NCBI GenBank assembly: GCA_029379385.1
Contig: CM055608.1
Location: forward strand, 28,890,350-28,954,349
Source of the DNA: Quillaja saponaria
Taxonomy: Eukaryota > Streptophyta > Magnoliopsida > Fabales > Quillajaceae
Reading direction: 5' to 3'
Length of the DNA: 64,000 nucleotides
Of the stretch, positions 11,303 through 22,778 are shown piece after piece (positions within the stretch are counted from its first letter, which is position 1; each line of letters starts with the position of its first letter). The notes beneath the pieces were generated by a model, which saw nothing but the letters and a program-made list of their open reading frames with translations, had not been told where the DNA came from and ran no database searches. Both the position numbers and the translations under genes were made by a program.

Positions 11303-14300
11303 TTAGCGGGGATCCTCGAACATGGTGATAAAATTATAATTATCTTAAATTACTTAAATAGCTTAATTTCAGTATTTAATTATTTTGAAATGAAGCTATT
11401 TAAGTCTCCTCCTCTGCCTGTAAAACAATATAAGAGATAAACTCCGAGGCCTCGTCACTCTTTCCCCTGCATTATCCTTTTCTTCTCTCCCTAGGTTTAG
11501 TCTTCTTCAACTTCCAGTCTTGTTTCTAATCTTCGATCTCAGATCATATCTCTACGTTTGTAAGCAGGAGCTTCAGCTTCGTAAGCAAAACATGGCAACA
11601 GCCTCAGGTACATATTTTAATTTCCACTTTTTTTTGTTTGTTTTAAACTCTTTAATTTTCTAAATTAGTCAAAGGTTCTTCTTTTGCTTCGATTTTATTG
11701 CTTATAATTTTTCACTTTACGAATCTATTTTTTATGTGGGATTTGATAATTTGTATGTGGAGGTCGAAGTTGGATTTTTTCTTCTTCACATTATTTAGGG
11801 TTTCTTAAGAAACCAAATTTGATCGTGTTGTGTTGTTAGTTTTCGAGCTGATTCCGCCATTGGAAACATTGTTTTTTTGCTTAGTCATTCCAAGTTAGAG
11901 GTTTTAATTGAAAGAGTTCATCCCCATAAGATAACATTCATGCCTCCCTGCTTTCACATGTAATTGCTGTAGCTTTGATTAAAATTTTCCCTTACAAGAA
12001 CAAATTTTTTCATGTGTTATATACTTTTAAGTGAAGAGACAGTATTATCAGAAAGAGCTGATGCCATTATTGATTTGTCTGTTATTATTTTCCTTACGAT
12101 GAAAATATTATTTTGTGGTATCTGTTTTGTGACTACTCACTGCTCTATTTGTTGAAATTGTAGTCGCATTCAAGTCCAGGGAGGACCATCGGAAACAGAT
12201 CGAATTGGAAGAAGCACGTAAAGCTGGACTTGCGCCAGCCGAGGTTGATGAAGATGGAAAAGAAATCAATCCTCACATTCCCCAGTATATGTCATCTGCA
12301 CCTTGGTATCTCAATGCTGACAGACCTGTAAGTCCATTTGTTTCCTTTTTACATTTTATTTTGGTAATTATATTTTTGTATTATATGTACATTTTGACAC
12401 ATATATGACTAGGAAAAATAAACTTTTTATCCTTTCTGCTTGTAGAGCTTAAAACATCAAAGGAAGTGGAAGTCAGATCCTAATTACACAAAGTCATGGT
12501 ATGATAGAGTTGCAAAAATTTTCCAGGCTGATAAATATAGGAAAGGTGCATGTGAGAAGTAAGTGATGTCTCCTTCTGTCTCCCTCACATTCTCTCATAA
12601 TGCATTCTAGAACTTGGATAACTACAAGCTTGTGGCATAATCTGTCTTAATATGATGATACCACGTGCTTGCTACTGTTACTCTAACGTAAAAGAGAATA
12701 CCTGTGTTTATATCTCCATTCTTCATTACTTCTGTAAGAAAGTAACAGAATAACAATATGTTTACTGCAGCTGTGGAGCCATGACACATGATTCTAAGTC
12801 ATGCATGGACAGGCCCCGGAAAGTGGACTAACACACACATTGCGCCTGATGAAAAGATTGAGACGTTTGAGCTTGATTATGAGGGGAAGCGGGATAGGTG
12901 GAATGGTTATGATACATCAACTTATGCTCGAGTTATTGAAAGGTATGAAGCAAGAGATGAAGCTCGGAGGAAATACTTAAAGGAACAACAGCTTAAGAAA
13001 TTGGAGAAAAACAACCAAAATGGTGAGAATGCTGTAAGCGATGGGGAAGAAGAGGAAGATGATCTAAGGGTAGATGAAGCAAAGGTTGATGTAAGCAAAC
13101 AAATGGACTTTGCAAAGGTTGAGAAGCGTGTGCATACAACAGGTGGTGGTAGTACAGGAACTGTCAGGTGAGTTTTTATTTCCATTAGTTTTCCTTTGGC
13201 CTCATACCTTTTAAGCAAGCGCAAGTTAACTGGTTTTATATGTAGAGAGAAGTTTCTGGAATTATTTTTCAGAATACATAACTGCTCAAATTTGTATTAT
13301 TGGTGCCTTTGTTTATGCTGTTGCACATGAAAAAATGGGCTGTAATTGAAATTTCTAATTTCCAGGAATTTGCGTATTCGAGAGGACACAGCAAAATATC
13401 TTCTTAACCTTGATGTTGATTCTGCACATTATGATCCCAAAACCCGGTCCATGCGTGAGGATCCTCTTCCAGATGCAGATCCAAATGAGAAATTCTATGG
13501 GGTACTTGCTTACAAGAATAAAAAATTTACATTAACACATCTCTATGATTCAGGTCCATGGTTGTATTAATATTTATCTTGTATTGATTGTATATCATCG
13601 CTATGTTATAGGGTGATAACCGCTACCGAAATAGTGGTCAAGCTTTGGAGTTTAATGAACTCAACATCCATGCTTGGGAAGCATTTGAGAAGGGGCAAGA
13701 TGTTCACATGCAAGCAGCTCCATCTCAGGCTGAGTTGCTCTTTAAGAACTTTAAAGTCATGAAAGAGAAGCTGAAGTCCCAGACAAAAGACACCATTTTG
13801 GAGAAATATGGCAATGCAGCTGACGAGAACTGAGCTTCCTAGAGAGCTTCTACTGGGACAAAGTGAGAGAGAAGTTGAATATGACCGTGCTGGAAGGATC
13901 ATAAAGGGACAGGTGAGATTTGCATAAATTATGACGTTTTCTATTCTTTTTTCTGGATCTTTGGTTGAAGGACATTAGCGATTTACTTCTTCATGAGATA
14001 TATCTCTCCAACTTTGTGAACTTATGCTTGCTCTAGTTATTAAGATTAGTTGCTTGAGGCCATTAAAACTGGCAAACATAAATAGAGGAACAGAAGATCT
14101 TATGAATCTTTATTATTCTTTTACAGGAGGCAGCACTTCCCAGGAGCAAGTATGAAGAAGATGTTTATATAAATAACCACACCAGCGTTTGGGGCTCATG
14201 GTGGAGGGACCACCAATGGGGCTACAACTGCTGCAAGCAGACTATACGTAATAGCTATTGTACTGGGGCTGCTGGAATTGAGGCTGCAAATGATCTTATG

Positions 14301-14699
14301 AAGGCTAACATTGCTCGTAAAGAGGCTACAGATGGTTAGGATTCATCACTAGTTTCCCTCATTTAATATCCTCGCCTACCTTTTTCATGTTGGGTATTTC
14401 CATTTTATACATGCAGCTTCATCTGTATAAATCTTTATATTTTTTTGTCTCACAGAGATCCCTTCACCAATTGAGGAGAAAAGGCTTGCTACCTGGGGAA
14501 CAGAAGTCCCAGATGATCTAGTTTTGGATGACAAATTACTTGCTGAGGCACTCAAAAAGGTAACTTTTATATCTTGCACTAGATATTTGTCCTAAACATG
14601 ATCACATTATAGGTGTTTCTTGTTTTTGAGGGGTGGGAAAGATCTTAGTTGGAGGAACCGCCCTCTATGGGTGTCGATACCACACTAGAATTTTGTTTT

Positions 14700-15905
14700 A
14701 TACTAAACAAGTTACAAAATTAGGAGATGTAATTAAAGAAGATTTGCAAATAGAAGATTCTTGTTTACAAAAGATCAAAAATCCTACAAACAAAGAAATC
14801 GATAAAATTTTGAAATTTAACTTTTGAAGTGCTAGGCATTTTGAACAATTCTCTGGAAATACAGTAGCTAAAGTATCAGAAGATGGAACAGTCGAATGAA
14901 ATATTTTCGACTTAGGCAAAATAAAGAGAAGTAAGAAATTTTTTTCTAAAATTAGATATATACATATAGGTATAATTTAGATCGAAATAAAAGTATTATT
15001 TTGTCAAGAAATTGATATACCTATATTAGTAATATTATATGATTTAAATGATCCTTTGAAAGCCCTTATAGGAGGAATTTAATCTAATTTAGCTACATGA
15101 TTAGTTTGGTTTAAAATCAAGTCAAATTATTTCATATCCATGATGATCCTAATATTCAGCATTTTTTAAAATTAAAAATTCAAACTAAAAATATAGTAAT
15201 GATGGAAGATAGTAATGATTTGGTAATAAAATAAAAGTTAATTTATGAATTAACAAATCTTACACAAACATCAATTAAGGAAGTTGATAAACACTTTGTT
15301 GAGATATTTGAATATCATGGATTTGATTTAGAAATTCAATCATGATTAATAAATTGGAAGGATTTAGAAATATTTTCTGATTGGCTAATAAAAGATTTAA
15401 TTGACATCAACGAAAAAAGATTTATGGCTTTAGGAAGTATTTTTATTTTAAGAATAGAAGATCCAATCATCAACCCATGTTAATCCCTAATATAAGTTTT
15501 GAAAGTCAAAGTCAAAGAGAAATTCAAGATGAATTTTCTGAAGAAAATATCAGAAATAGTCAAAGGACTATATATCTTAGTGTTAATTTTCCTATACTTC
15601 CAGGCTCAAATAATTTTTCAAGAAATGAGGAATTAAAAGTTGTAATAGTGTCTCAATTATTAATTGGAGAAAATGAATATATTATTTTCTCACATCAAAA
15701 TAAAAAAGAAATATAATTATGTTTTAGAAAACTTTAATTTTGCTAGATATAAACCATATCAATTAGATGTTCTAGTAGATACAGGTGCTATTACTAGTAC
15801 ATGTAGAATTAATGTTTTACCTATAGAAAATGGGTATTGATGAACCATCATAAATGGTAGAAAAATTGTTATTGAATACAAAGTTAACAATATACCAATT
15901 TAATT
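14700..15905 (+). repeat. Left arm of the pararetroviral inverted repeat
   Basis: The reverse complement of 16300-17530 matches this arm along its length with numerous substitutions and small indels. Shared landmarks include GTTAGGCATTTTGAACAA-like sequence near 14830, CCCATGTTAATCCCTAATAT near 15475 and the protease triad near 15777. The divergence between arms suggests either two independently integrated copies or an old inversion duplication. Confidence 0.75.
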
Positions 15906-16299
15906 AGGAAATAAAAAATTTACTATTATGAAATTTTATGTTTTCCATTAATGCATAGAGACATATTATTAGGAAATAAATTTTTACAAAAATATTTTTC
16001 TTTAAAATTAGATCATAATTTTTTAAAATTAATTTTAAATGGACAAAAAACATCGATACCTATATCTCTGTAACATAAGTATAGAAGTGATAAGGGATTT
16101 GAACCTTTTAAAAAGAAAGGTGAAATTCAGTTTTTAGAAACTTTGCATTGGTTATATATACAATTAAAACCAAATTTTATTGAACATCTCTTAAATTTAT
16201 GAGAAAAAAGTCCTAGGAATTGTAGCTTAAAGCTATCAGATCCTAATCAAATAATTAGGGTTAAATCAATGGTTTATACTATCAGCCATCCCTCCCTAA

Positions 16300-17530
16300 T
16301 CAAATTGTTATATTTTTAGCTTTGTATTCAATAACAGTTTCTCTATCATCTATTCCTTTGGCTATAATAGGATGTTTCATTAATACTCATTTTTTAAAGG
16401 TAAAACATTAATTCTACATGCACTAGTAGTTGCACTTGTATCCCCTAGAATATTTAATTGATATGGTTTATATCCAGTAAAATTAAAGTTTTTTAAAATA
16501 TAATAATATTTCTTTTTATTTTGATCTGTGAAAATAATATATTCATTTTTTCAAATTAATAATTGAGACATTATTACAATTTTAATTCTTCATTTCTTGA
16601 AGAATTGTTTGAGACTAGAAGTATAGAAAAATTAACACTAGGATTTATAGTCTTTTGACTATTTCTTATATTTTCTTTTGAAAAATCATCTTCTTGAATT
16701 TCTCTTTGACTTTCAAAATTTATATTAGGGATTAACATGGGTTGATGACTACTAATAGATATTCTATTCTTAAAATAAAGATTATTTTCTGAAGTCGTAA
16801 ATTCTATAGGCTGAACTTGTCTTTTTTCTTTGGTTTCAGTTAAATTTTTTATTAGCCAATCAAAAGGTATATGTAAATCTTTCCAATTTATTAATCGTTG
16901 TTGAATTTCTGAATCAAATTCACGAGGTTCAAATATTTCAACAAAGCGTTTATTAACTTCTTTAATTGATGTTTGTGTCAGATTTGTTAATTTATAGATT
17001 GATTTTCATTCTATTGCCAAATTATAATTATTTTTAGTTCGATTAGTTTAAAGAATTCTTCTTAATTTTAAGAATTCTAAATATTAGCATCATTGATGAT
17101 ATGAAATAATTTAGCTTGATTTTAAACCAAACTACTCCTGTAACTAAATTAGATTAAATTCTTCATATGAAGGCTTTCATAGGATCATTTAACCTATTAT
17201 TATATAATATTGTTAATATAGATGTATCAATTTCTTAATGAAATAATGTTTTTATTTCAATTTGAATTATACTTATATGTATATATTTAATTTTAGAATT
17301 TTTTTTTTAAATATCTTTATTTTGCCTAAGTCGAAAATCTTTAATTTGATTGTTATATCTTCTGATGCTTTAGCTATTGTATTTTTTGAGAATTGTTCAA
17401 AATGCCTAACACTTGAGAAGTTAAATTTCTTCTTTTGTAGGAGTTTTAATATTTTTTTAAAGAAGAATCTTCTATTTGTATATCTTTTTTAATTATATCT
17501 CTTAATTTTGCAACTTGTTCAAAATTAGGG
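16300..17530 (-). repeat. Right arm of the pararetroviral inverted repeat
   Basis: This is the inverted counterpart of 14700-15905. Viral-like sequence may continue to about 17660 on the minus strand, where the left arm has no equivalent. Confidence 0.75.
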
Positions 17531-17689
17531 ACTTCTTAGAACATGAAAGGAAATTCTAATTCTTGGTTACAACATTTTTACTCACTTTCTGTTTCATATA
17601 AAATTAATTCATTATAGATTTCTTCTTCATAACAAATTTGTTGTTCATTTTCTTTTAAATTTTTTTATTATTTTCTTTTTGTCTTTTTC

Positions 17690-17830
17690 TGACTTACTGA
17701 TTCCCGGCCTTGGTCTTTGTTGGCCCAAGCTTATCTTTTAGGCTTCTTTTACTTTCTGATTGCGGGCCTTACCCTTTGCTACCCCACGCCTATCTTTTTG
17801 TCCTATTTTACCTTCTGAATTCCCTTGTTA
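17690..17830. repeat. Short tandem repeats of about 60 bp
   Basis: Two and a half degenerate units share CGGGCCTT-like, CTTTGYT, CCCA-GC-TATCTTTT and TTTTACYTTCTGA blocks. The region is richer in GC than its surroundings. It borders the pararetroviral right arm and may be viral or a flanking host repeat. Confidence 0.55.
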
Positions 17831-18388
17831 GCACAAGCTAAAAGCGTGTCACTAAACCAAATAACAACTTTGCCATTCAAATCAAAATGGAGCCAGAAAA
17901 ATTAAAAGTCCTACAAGTCCCTAATTTAATGCTTAAAATTGTGTTATGTAATCTTTTTTTACTATATATAAAATTTTGTATATTATATAGATGCTTCCTA
18001 AACGCTTTAGGATCTTCTAACTTTCTATGTTTCCGTACACACTCCCTCTTCATGGAACTAAGGGTGAGAGGAAAACATAGCTTTTAATGCTTAAAATTGT
18101 GTTTCTATCTTTTTTGACCCAATTGTTGTTTCAGATATGATATGCTAATTGTGCAATTTCTTTGATTTGGACAGGAGGATCAAAGAAAGAGAGAAGTGAA
18201 AGATGAGAGGAAGAGCAAATATAATGTTAGATGGGAGGATGAGGTATGAATTTTATCTTCATCATCAATAGACAAAAATTTATCTTTGTTCTACTTTTTT
18301 GGAGATTTTCTCATTATCGAATTTAATACAGGTTACCCCAGAGGATATGGAAGCATACAGGATGAAGAAAGTTCATCATGATGATCCA

Positions 18389-18602
18389 ATGAAAGAATTT
18401 CTGCATTAAAGCTTTGTTGCATTGTATTAGATCATTGAATATAATGAAAGAGTTTCTGCACTAAAGTTTTGTAGCCTTACATAATAAATTGTGTTAGATC
18501 TCTGTATAAAGGTAGATTTTGAATATAATGATAGAGTTTCTGCACTAAAACTTTGTAGCCCTTTATGATAAATTGTATTAGATCTCTGTATAGAGGTAGA
18601 TT
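18389..18602 (+). repeat. Tandem copies of the SLU7 stop-codon region
   Basis: The last coding bases of SLU7 (18389-18409, encoding MKEFLH and stop) recur at 18444-18464 (MKEFLH and stop) and 18528-18548 (MIEFLH and stop). Each is followed by a similar downstream segment containing TTAGATC and TTGAATATAATG. Spacing is 55 bp then 84 bp. The copies lie in what would be the 3' UTR. Confidence 0.85.
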
Positions 18603-19055
18603 TTGAATATTAATGAAATTGGCTGAAAGCCTTTTGTCTCTCAATTTCTTCTTTCCCTGAATTTCTGTGAATCCAAGAATCCTGGGTTTGCCATAGCTAG
18701 TGGCTCTAGCTTTGAGTTTTGGGTTTGCCTTCTTTTGAAGTTCTTGATTTTGGGAATCCTCTTAACACAATTTCAATTAGCATGAAGCACTAGTATTTAC
18801 CTTTCCAAGAAAAATCTGCTGTATTGAGCTCGCTTATGTCACTGAGCCAGCACTACCAGAGTTCTCTTCTTTGTGGACTCTATTAGAGGCATTCTGTCTG
18901 CATTTCGTTGACTAGGGAGGTAATAAAGATTATATATTTCCATTGTGTTTTTGCTTGTTTGCGTGCTTTACTCTCAAACATCTTATACATAAGAAACTGC
19001 ACTGTAATTCATAGAAGTTATTGAGGATTGCTGCCGTCAGTCTAAGGAGTCATAA
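18603..19055. other. Region downstream of SLU7
   Basis: No further coding region recognised. It is probably the 3' UTR end and flank of SLU7. Confidence 0.4.
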
Positions 19056-19170
19056 GAAACTTTTGAAGTCACGAAAGAGAAGTTGAAGTCCCAGACAAAA
19101 GACACCATTGTGGAGAAATATGGCAATGCAGCTGATGAGAACGAGCTTCCCAGAGAGCTTCTACTGGGAC
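19056..19170 (+). pseudogene. Fragment of SLU7 exon 6
   Basis: These 115 bases match 13745-13859 of SLU7 exon 6, encoding the KEKLKSQTKDTI-EKYGNAADEN segment, with few substitutions. There is no splice context and no continuation. The fragment has an extra T early on, but it lacks the T inserted at 13831 in the main copy. Confidence 0.85.
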
Positions 19171-19267
19171 TTAAGTACAAACTCTTTTAAGAACTTAAGT
19201 ACAAACTCAACAATTAAAATAGAAGTGATTATAGCTCAAGTGACATGATACTAAGTCTTAAAGCTCT

Positions 19268-19625
19268 CTAATAATATGAAATATAATATTGTCTAGATAC
19301 ATTCTCCCAAAGAAAGAAAAGAACAACTCCAATAATAATTTTGTGAAATGATAGTTCTGTAATAATCTATATTACCTAATTTAGTAAGGACTCATTTGAT
19401 GTAATGGATGAATCTCCATTAATGTTTCCATACAAAATTCAATGACCAAAAAATATTTTTTTACATACTAAAGGATATGTTTCATGGCCAACTAGATGAA
19501 TGGCTAAATCCAGAAATAAGAATTATAATAAATTTAAAAGATAACCAATAACATGTCTATACAAGATTATTATAATAAATATTTTTTTGTCAGAATCTAT
19601 ATAGTATTTATACTTTTATTGTTAA
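19268..19625 (+). repeat. Dispersed duplicated block, copy 2
   Basis: Diverged counterpart of 8396-8895, in the same orientation, shorter by two internal gaps. It begins about 100 bp after the SLU7 exon-6 fragment, so both may have moved in one rearrangement. Confidence 0.65.
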
Positions 19626-21103
19626 TTTTTTAAAATATAAATAATATAGTATAATATATTGTGTGGGAATGATAATGATAGAATATAATATAACCAATAA
19701 AATAAGTCATCCAAAAGCACTAGATTCAGCATCAGCCACATTTTGTCTGGTTTGGACAGTCCAAATTCAAAGATTACTTAGCCAGCTTTAAGGCATGACA
19801 TAGAAACCTCGTCTCTGATCCGACTTCCAAATGTCTTTTAGAAGGACAAAGATACTAATTTCATTGTTTGTTGTCGTCCGGCACCTTCAATGGACTATGT
19901 TATTAAAACTGAATTCCATGAATAGCCAATCAACAAGAATTTTTATGATCAATCTATACCCCACCAATTAGAGAAAGATTACAGAAAATGATGAGGAGAA
20001 AAATTACAGAAACAGAGTGTGATCTTTACTTGTATATAATTAGAGGGAAACAAACAAGGCTTGCACAACCATGGACGGCTAAGCCTCAATAACTTTGTTG
20101 TATGGAGTAATGTAATAACTTCAGTTCTTACACCAAGACCTAGGTCACACTGACAAATTCAGATAAACTTACATTGATATTTTCAGGCCTTAATCTAGAC
20201 TATGCAAAAGTCATGGAGAATGTCTGATACCTAGTACTTTCCACAACTGTAATAACCTATGTTTATGTTAAAATTCAAATAGGTTTAGTAATTTTTTTAT
20301 TTTATTTTCAGAAAATTAATTTTTCCTGTTGCTCAAGTACTGGAGCCACTCACATTACACACAAATTATTTTAGTGTGTACATTGAATAATAGGTCGTGT
20401 GAAAAGAAATATAATTAACTCTTAAATTTATAGTTGTATTAGTGATATATATTTTTTATATAATTGTTTAAGAAAGAGGTCGCAAATTGCAATAAAGAAT
20501 GGATGATTCTCCATTGGAGGATGCATACAATTTGTCAGCCAACTCTTAATTTGTCCTAACACAAACGATATTTTTTGCAATTTTTTCTTTTTGTATTCTC
20601 ATTATTTGGGGAAACTTATTAGGATTTGAGTTAGATTCGATGCTTGAAAGAGATGGAAGAAAGTTTAATATCCTTTTTAAGTTGGTAATTAAGTTCAACA
20701 TCAAAACTATTGTCATTTTGTGACTTTGTTTTTTGTGTTATTGTTTGGTTATGTGCACGATATCTAAAGGAAGGAATAAGATAAAATCAAGGTTGGAGTA
20801 GCAGTAAAAATAAATTTAAATAAAAGTAAAATATATCCCCCAAATTAAGCTTCTTATTTTTACTCTATTATCTAAGTAAACAAAAAATTACCAGCAAATT
20901 TCAATGAAGAACTGAAGAAGGAGAAGGAGAAGGAGATCAACGACGGCGAGTCACAATCTTGCAATCCTCTCTTTATTTTTTGGCGATTCCAAGTTAGAAG
21001 CCGCTTGAAAGTCTGCTTCTTTCACATGCGTCCTTTGTGTTTTGTTATTCTATAGTTAAATCTTTCACCTTCCTTAAGTTTTACTCTGAAAGATGATTAC
21101 CGT

Positions 21104-21412
21104 CATCATTGTATTCTAATTTCACGTCGTTATATTTTTTCTTTCACTTGGTTTTGCAATTTGATTCTTTCTCCAATTTTTTTATTTTTTTTAGTTTCTA
21201 TTTTTGCTCAATATCTAACATCATCATTATGTTCTAATTTGACTTCTTTATATTTTTTGTTTCACTTGGTTTTGCAATTAGACTCTTTCTCTAATTTTTA
21301 TTTATTTATAATTTCTATTATTAATGAATATCTGACATCATCATTGTTTTCTAATTTTCGTTATATTTGTTTTTTCCCCCTTGGTTTTGCAATTTGACTC
21401 TTTCTCCAATTT
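21104..21412 (+). repeat. Tandem repeat, about 118-bp period, three copies
   Basis: Each unit starts CATCATTRTRTTCTAAT and contains CACTTGGTTTTGCAATT-like and CTCTTTCTCYAATTT blocks. Copies begin near 21104, 21222 and 21340; the last is incomplete. Confidence 0.7.
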
Positions 21413-21539
21413 CTAATGAGTTCGTGGTTCATATTGTTATACATAAGGAAATGAGCAAAATTACTATACTTTCTTGATTATTTAGTCATGTTTGCTCATT
21501 ATTCTGTAAGTTGGTAGCAGTCTGTGAAGGGGAGGAAAG

Positions 21540-22180
21540 AGTTGTTATTGTTGTTTTAACTTTCTATTATTTTTCCATCTTAAGAATTAAAATAAATTAA
21601 TTAATTAAATTCATAGAATTTATTTTTATTTTTTAATTAATTTATTTGTTTATGGATATAAAATGGTTTAGTGGAAGAAATTTTATTTTCTTAAATACTC
21701 TTATGAGTTATGAGATTTATATGAATACTTTTTAGTTGTTATTTTACTTCAATTAGCTTATTTATTTTATTCTTTCATGTTTTAATATAAATAAAATTAC
21801 AATTGTTATATGACTATTAATATTCTCTTTTGTCCTAATTTTTTAATATTAATAAATTTTAAATTTATCAATAACTATATATCAATAACAATTAGGATTG
21901 AATTTTACAATTTTTTATCTAATAAGTTACAAATAATTATAACATTACAAATTAAAATGTTTAAAAATATTATGAATTAATAATATATATATTAAAATTA
22001 ATAGTTTTCATAATTATAAATTATTGTTTTAATTTTTCTTCCATCTTTAAAAGTTTAAAAATTTATATGCTTATATTTTGAATTTAATTTTTTTTTATTG
22101 AATTTATCTACTTGTTTAGTATCATTAACATAAAGTATTATTTTTTATTAACTACATATCATAAATATGATTTATCCACA
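21540..22180. repeat. AT-rich dispersed repeat, copy A
   Basis: It shares ordered phrases with 34430-35500, for example ACTATATATCAATAACAATT followed by GGATTGAATTTT, and a following ATAATTATAA block. Non-coding. Confidence 0.5.
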
Positions 22181-22778
22181 ATGTATGTGCTACAAAAACT
22201 AGTGATCATGTATATGAAAATTGACTTTGAATTAATAGGATTAAAATTTTGACTGTTTATTATTTATGAATTTGTATACCTGTTTGTACAAAGTAACTAG
22301 AAATTTCTTAAAATTGTAAAGATTTGTTCATAGATTTTCTACTCAAGTTTAGCTTATTTAAACATAATATTTTTATATAAATATTTTTTTTTTTAAAAAT
22401 AATTATTAAAATTAAATTCAAATATCACTTTAGATTTAAATAAATATTTGAATTCGAATTTAATGATTGATTTCAAATTTAAATATAAATAATAAGATAT
22501 TTGAAATTGGTGGCATTTGCTTCATTTTTATGTGGCGAAAAAGAAGAGAAACTCTTAAATAAGAACTATTTGTTTTTTTAATTAATTGTCAAAAAAAAAA
22601 TATCGTAATATTAAGTCACCTTATATTTATTATAAAAATTAAGTAAATGATTTGAACCTGCGCTAATAAAAAGTTGAGAATAAAATTCACCCAAAACAAA
22701 GTTTAAAAAACATAATGGAAGCTTAACGGTGTGATGTGAGATTTTGAACTATAAATCTCTTTAGTTATCATACAAAAA

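Larger units (their letters stand above)
14700..17530. mobile_element. Endogenous caulimovirid (pararetrovirus) fragments, head-to-head pair
   Basis: Two copies of the same viral fragment lie inside SLU7 intron 8 in opposite orientation: the left arm about 14700-15905 (+) and the right arm about 16300-17530 (-). The left copy extends into the spacer (15905-16260) as further viral-like sequence. The plus-strand copy shows segments resembling a Caulimoviridae movement protein (about 14990-15200). About 600 bp later comes an aspartic protease region whose active-site triad reads DTG near 15777. In the right copy the equivalent triad reads DTS. Both copies are riddled with stops and frameshifts and cannot make product. 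Movement protein close to protease, with no coat protein between, recalls the cavemovirus/solendovirus order, but the genus is not certain. The orphan introns of SLU7 flank it cleanly. Confidence 0.75.
11592..18409 (+). pseudogene. SLU7: Pre-mRNA splicing factor SLU7, frameshifted copy
   Basis: Ten coding exons are readable: 11592-11607, 12164-12327, 12446-12558, 12771-13167, 13366-13501, 13612-13912, 14127-14334, 14456-14559, 18175-18243 and 18332-18409, all with GT-AG borders. Together they match plant SLU7 from [20 protein letters not shown] to HDDPMKEFLH, about 531 residues after correction (family about 535). SLU7 is a nuclear second-step splicing factor that helps choose the 3' splice site. 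Its CCHC zinc knuckle (CENCGAMTHDSKSC) is encoded across exons 3-4. Two lesions break it. At 12820-12826 the copy reads AAAGTGGACT where the family protein needs four more residues' worth less one base, an inferred 11-nt deletion between AAAGTGG repeats; this gives a stop at 12829-12831 after 117 residues. An extra T at 13831 in exon 6 gives a second shift. Intron 8 carries a pararetrovirus insertion. SLU7 is essential, so I infer an intact copy elsewhere. Confidence 0.9.
19626..22778. other. AT-rich intergenic DNA with repeats
   Basis: No gene recognised. It contains a three-copy tandem repeat (21104-21412) and an AT-rich block (21540-22180) related to sequence at 34430-35500. A purine-rich stretch with GAAGGAGAAGGAGAAGGAG lies near 20920. 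Confidence 0.5.

Noticed and set aside
20900..21060. Purine-rich stretch that looked like a gene start
   Set aside because: GAAGGAGAAGGAG repeats with no open frame or splice site leading onward.
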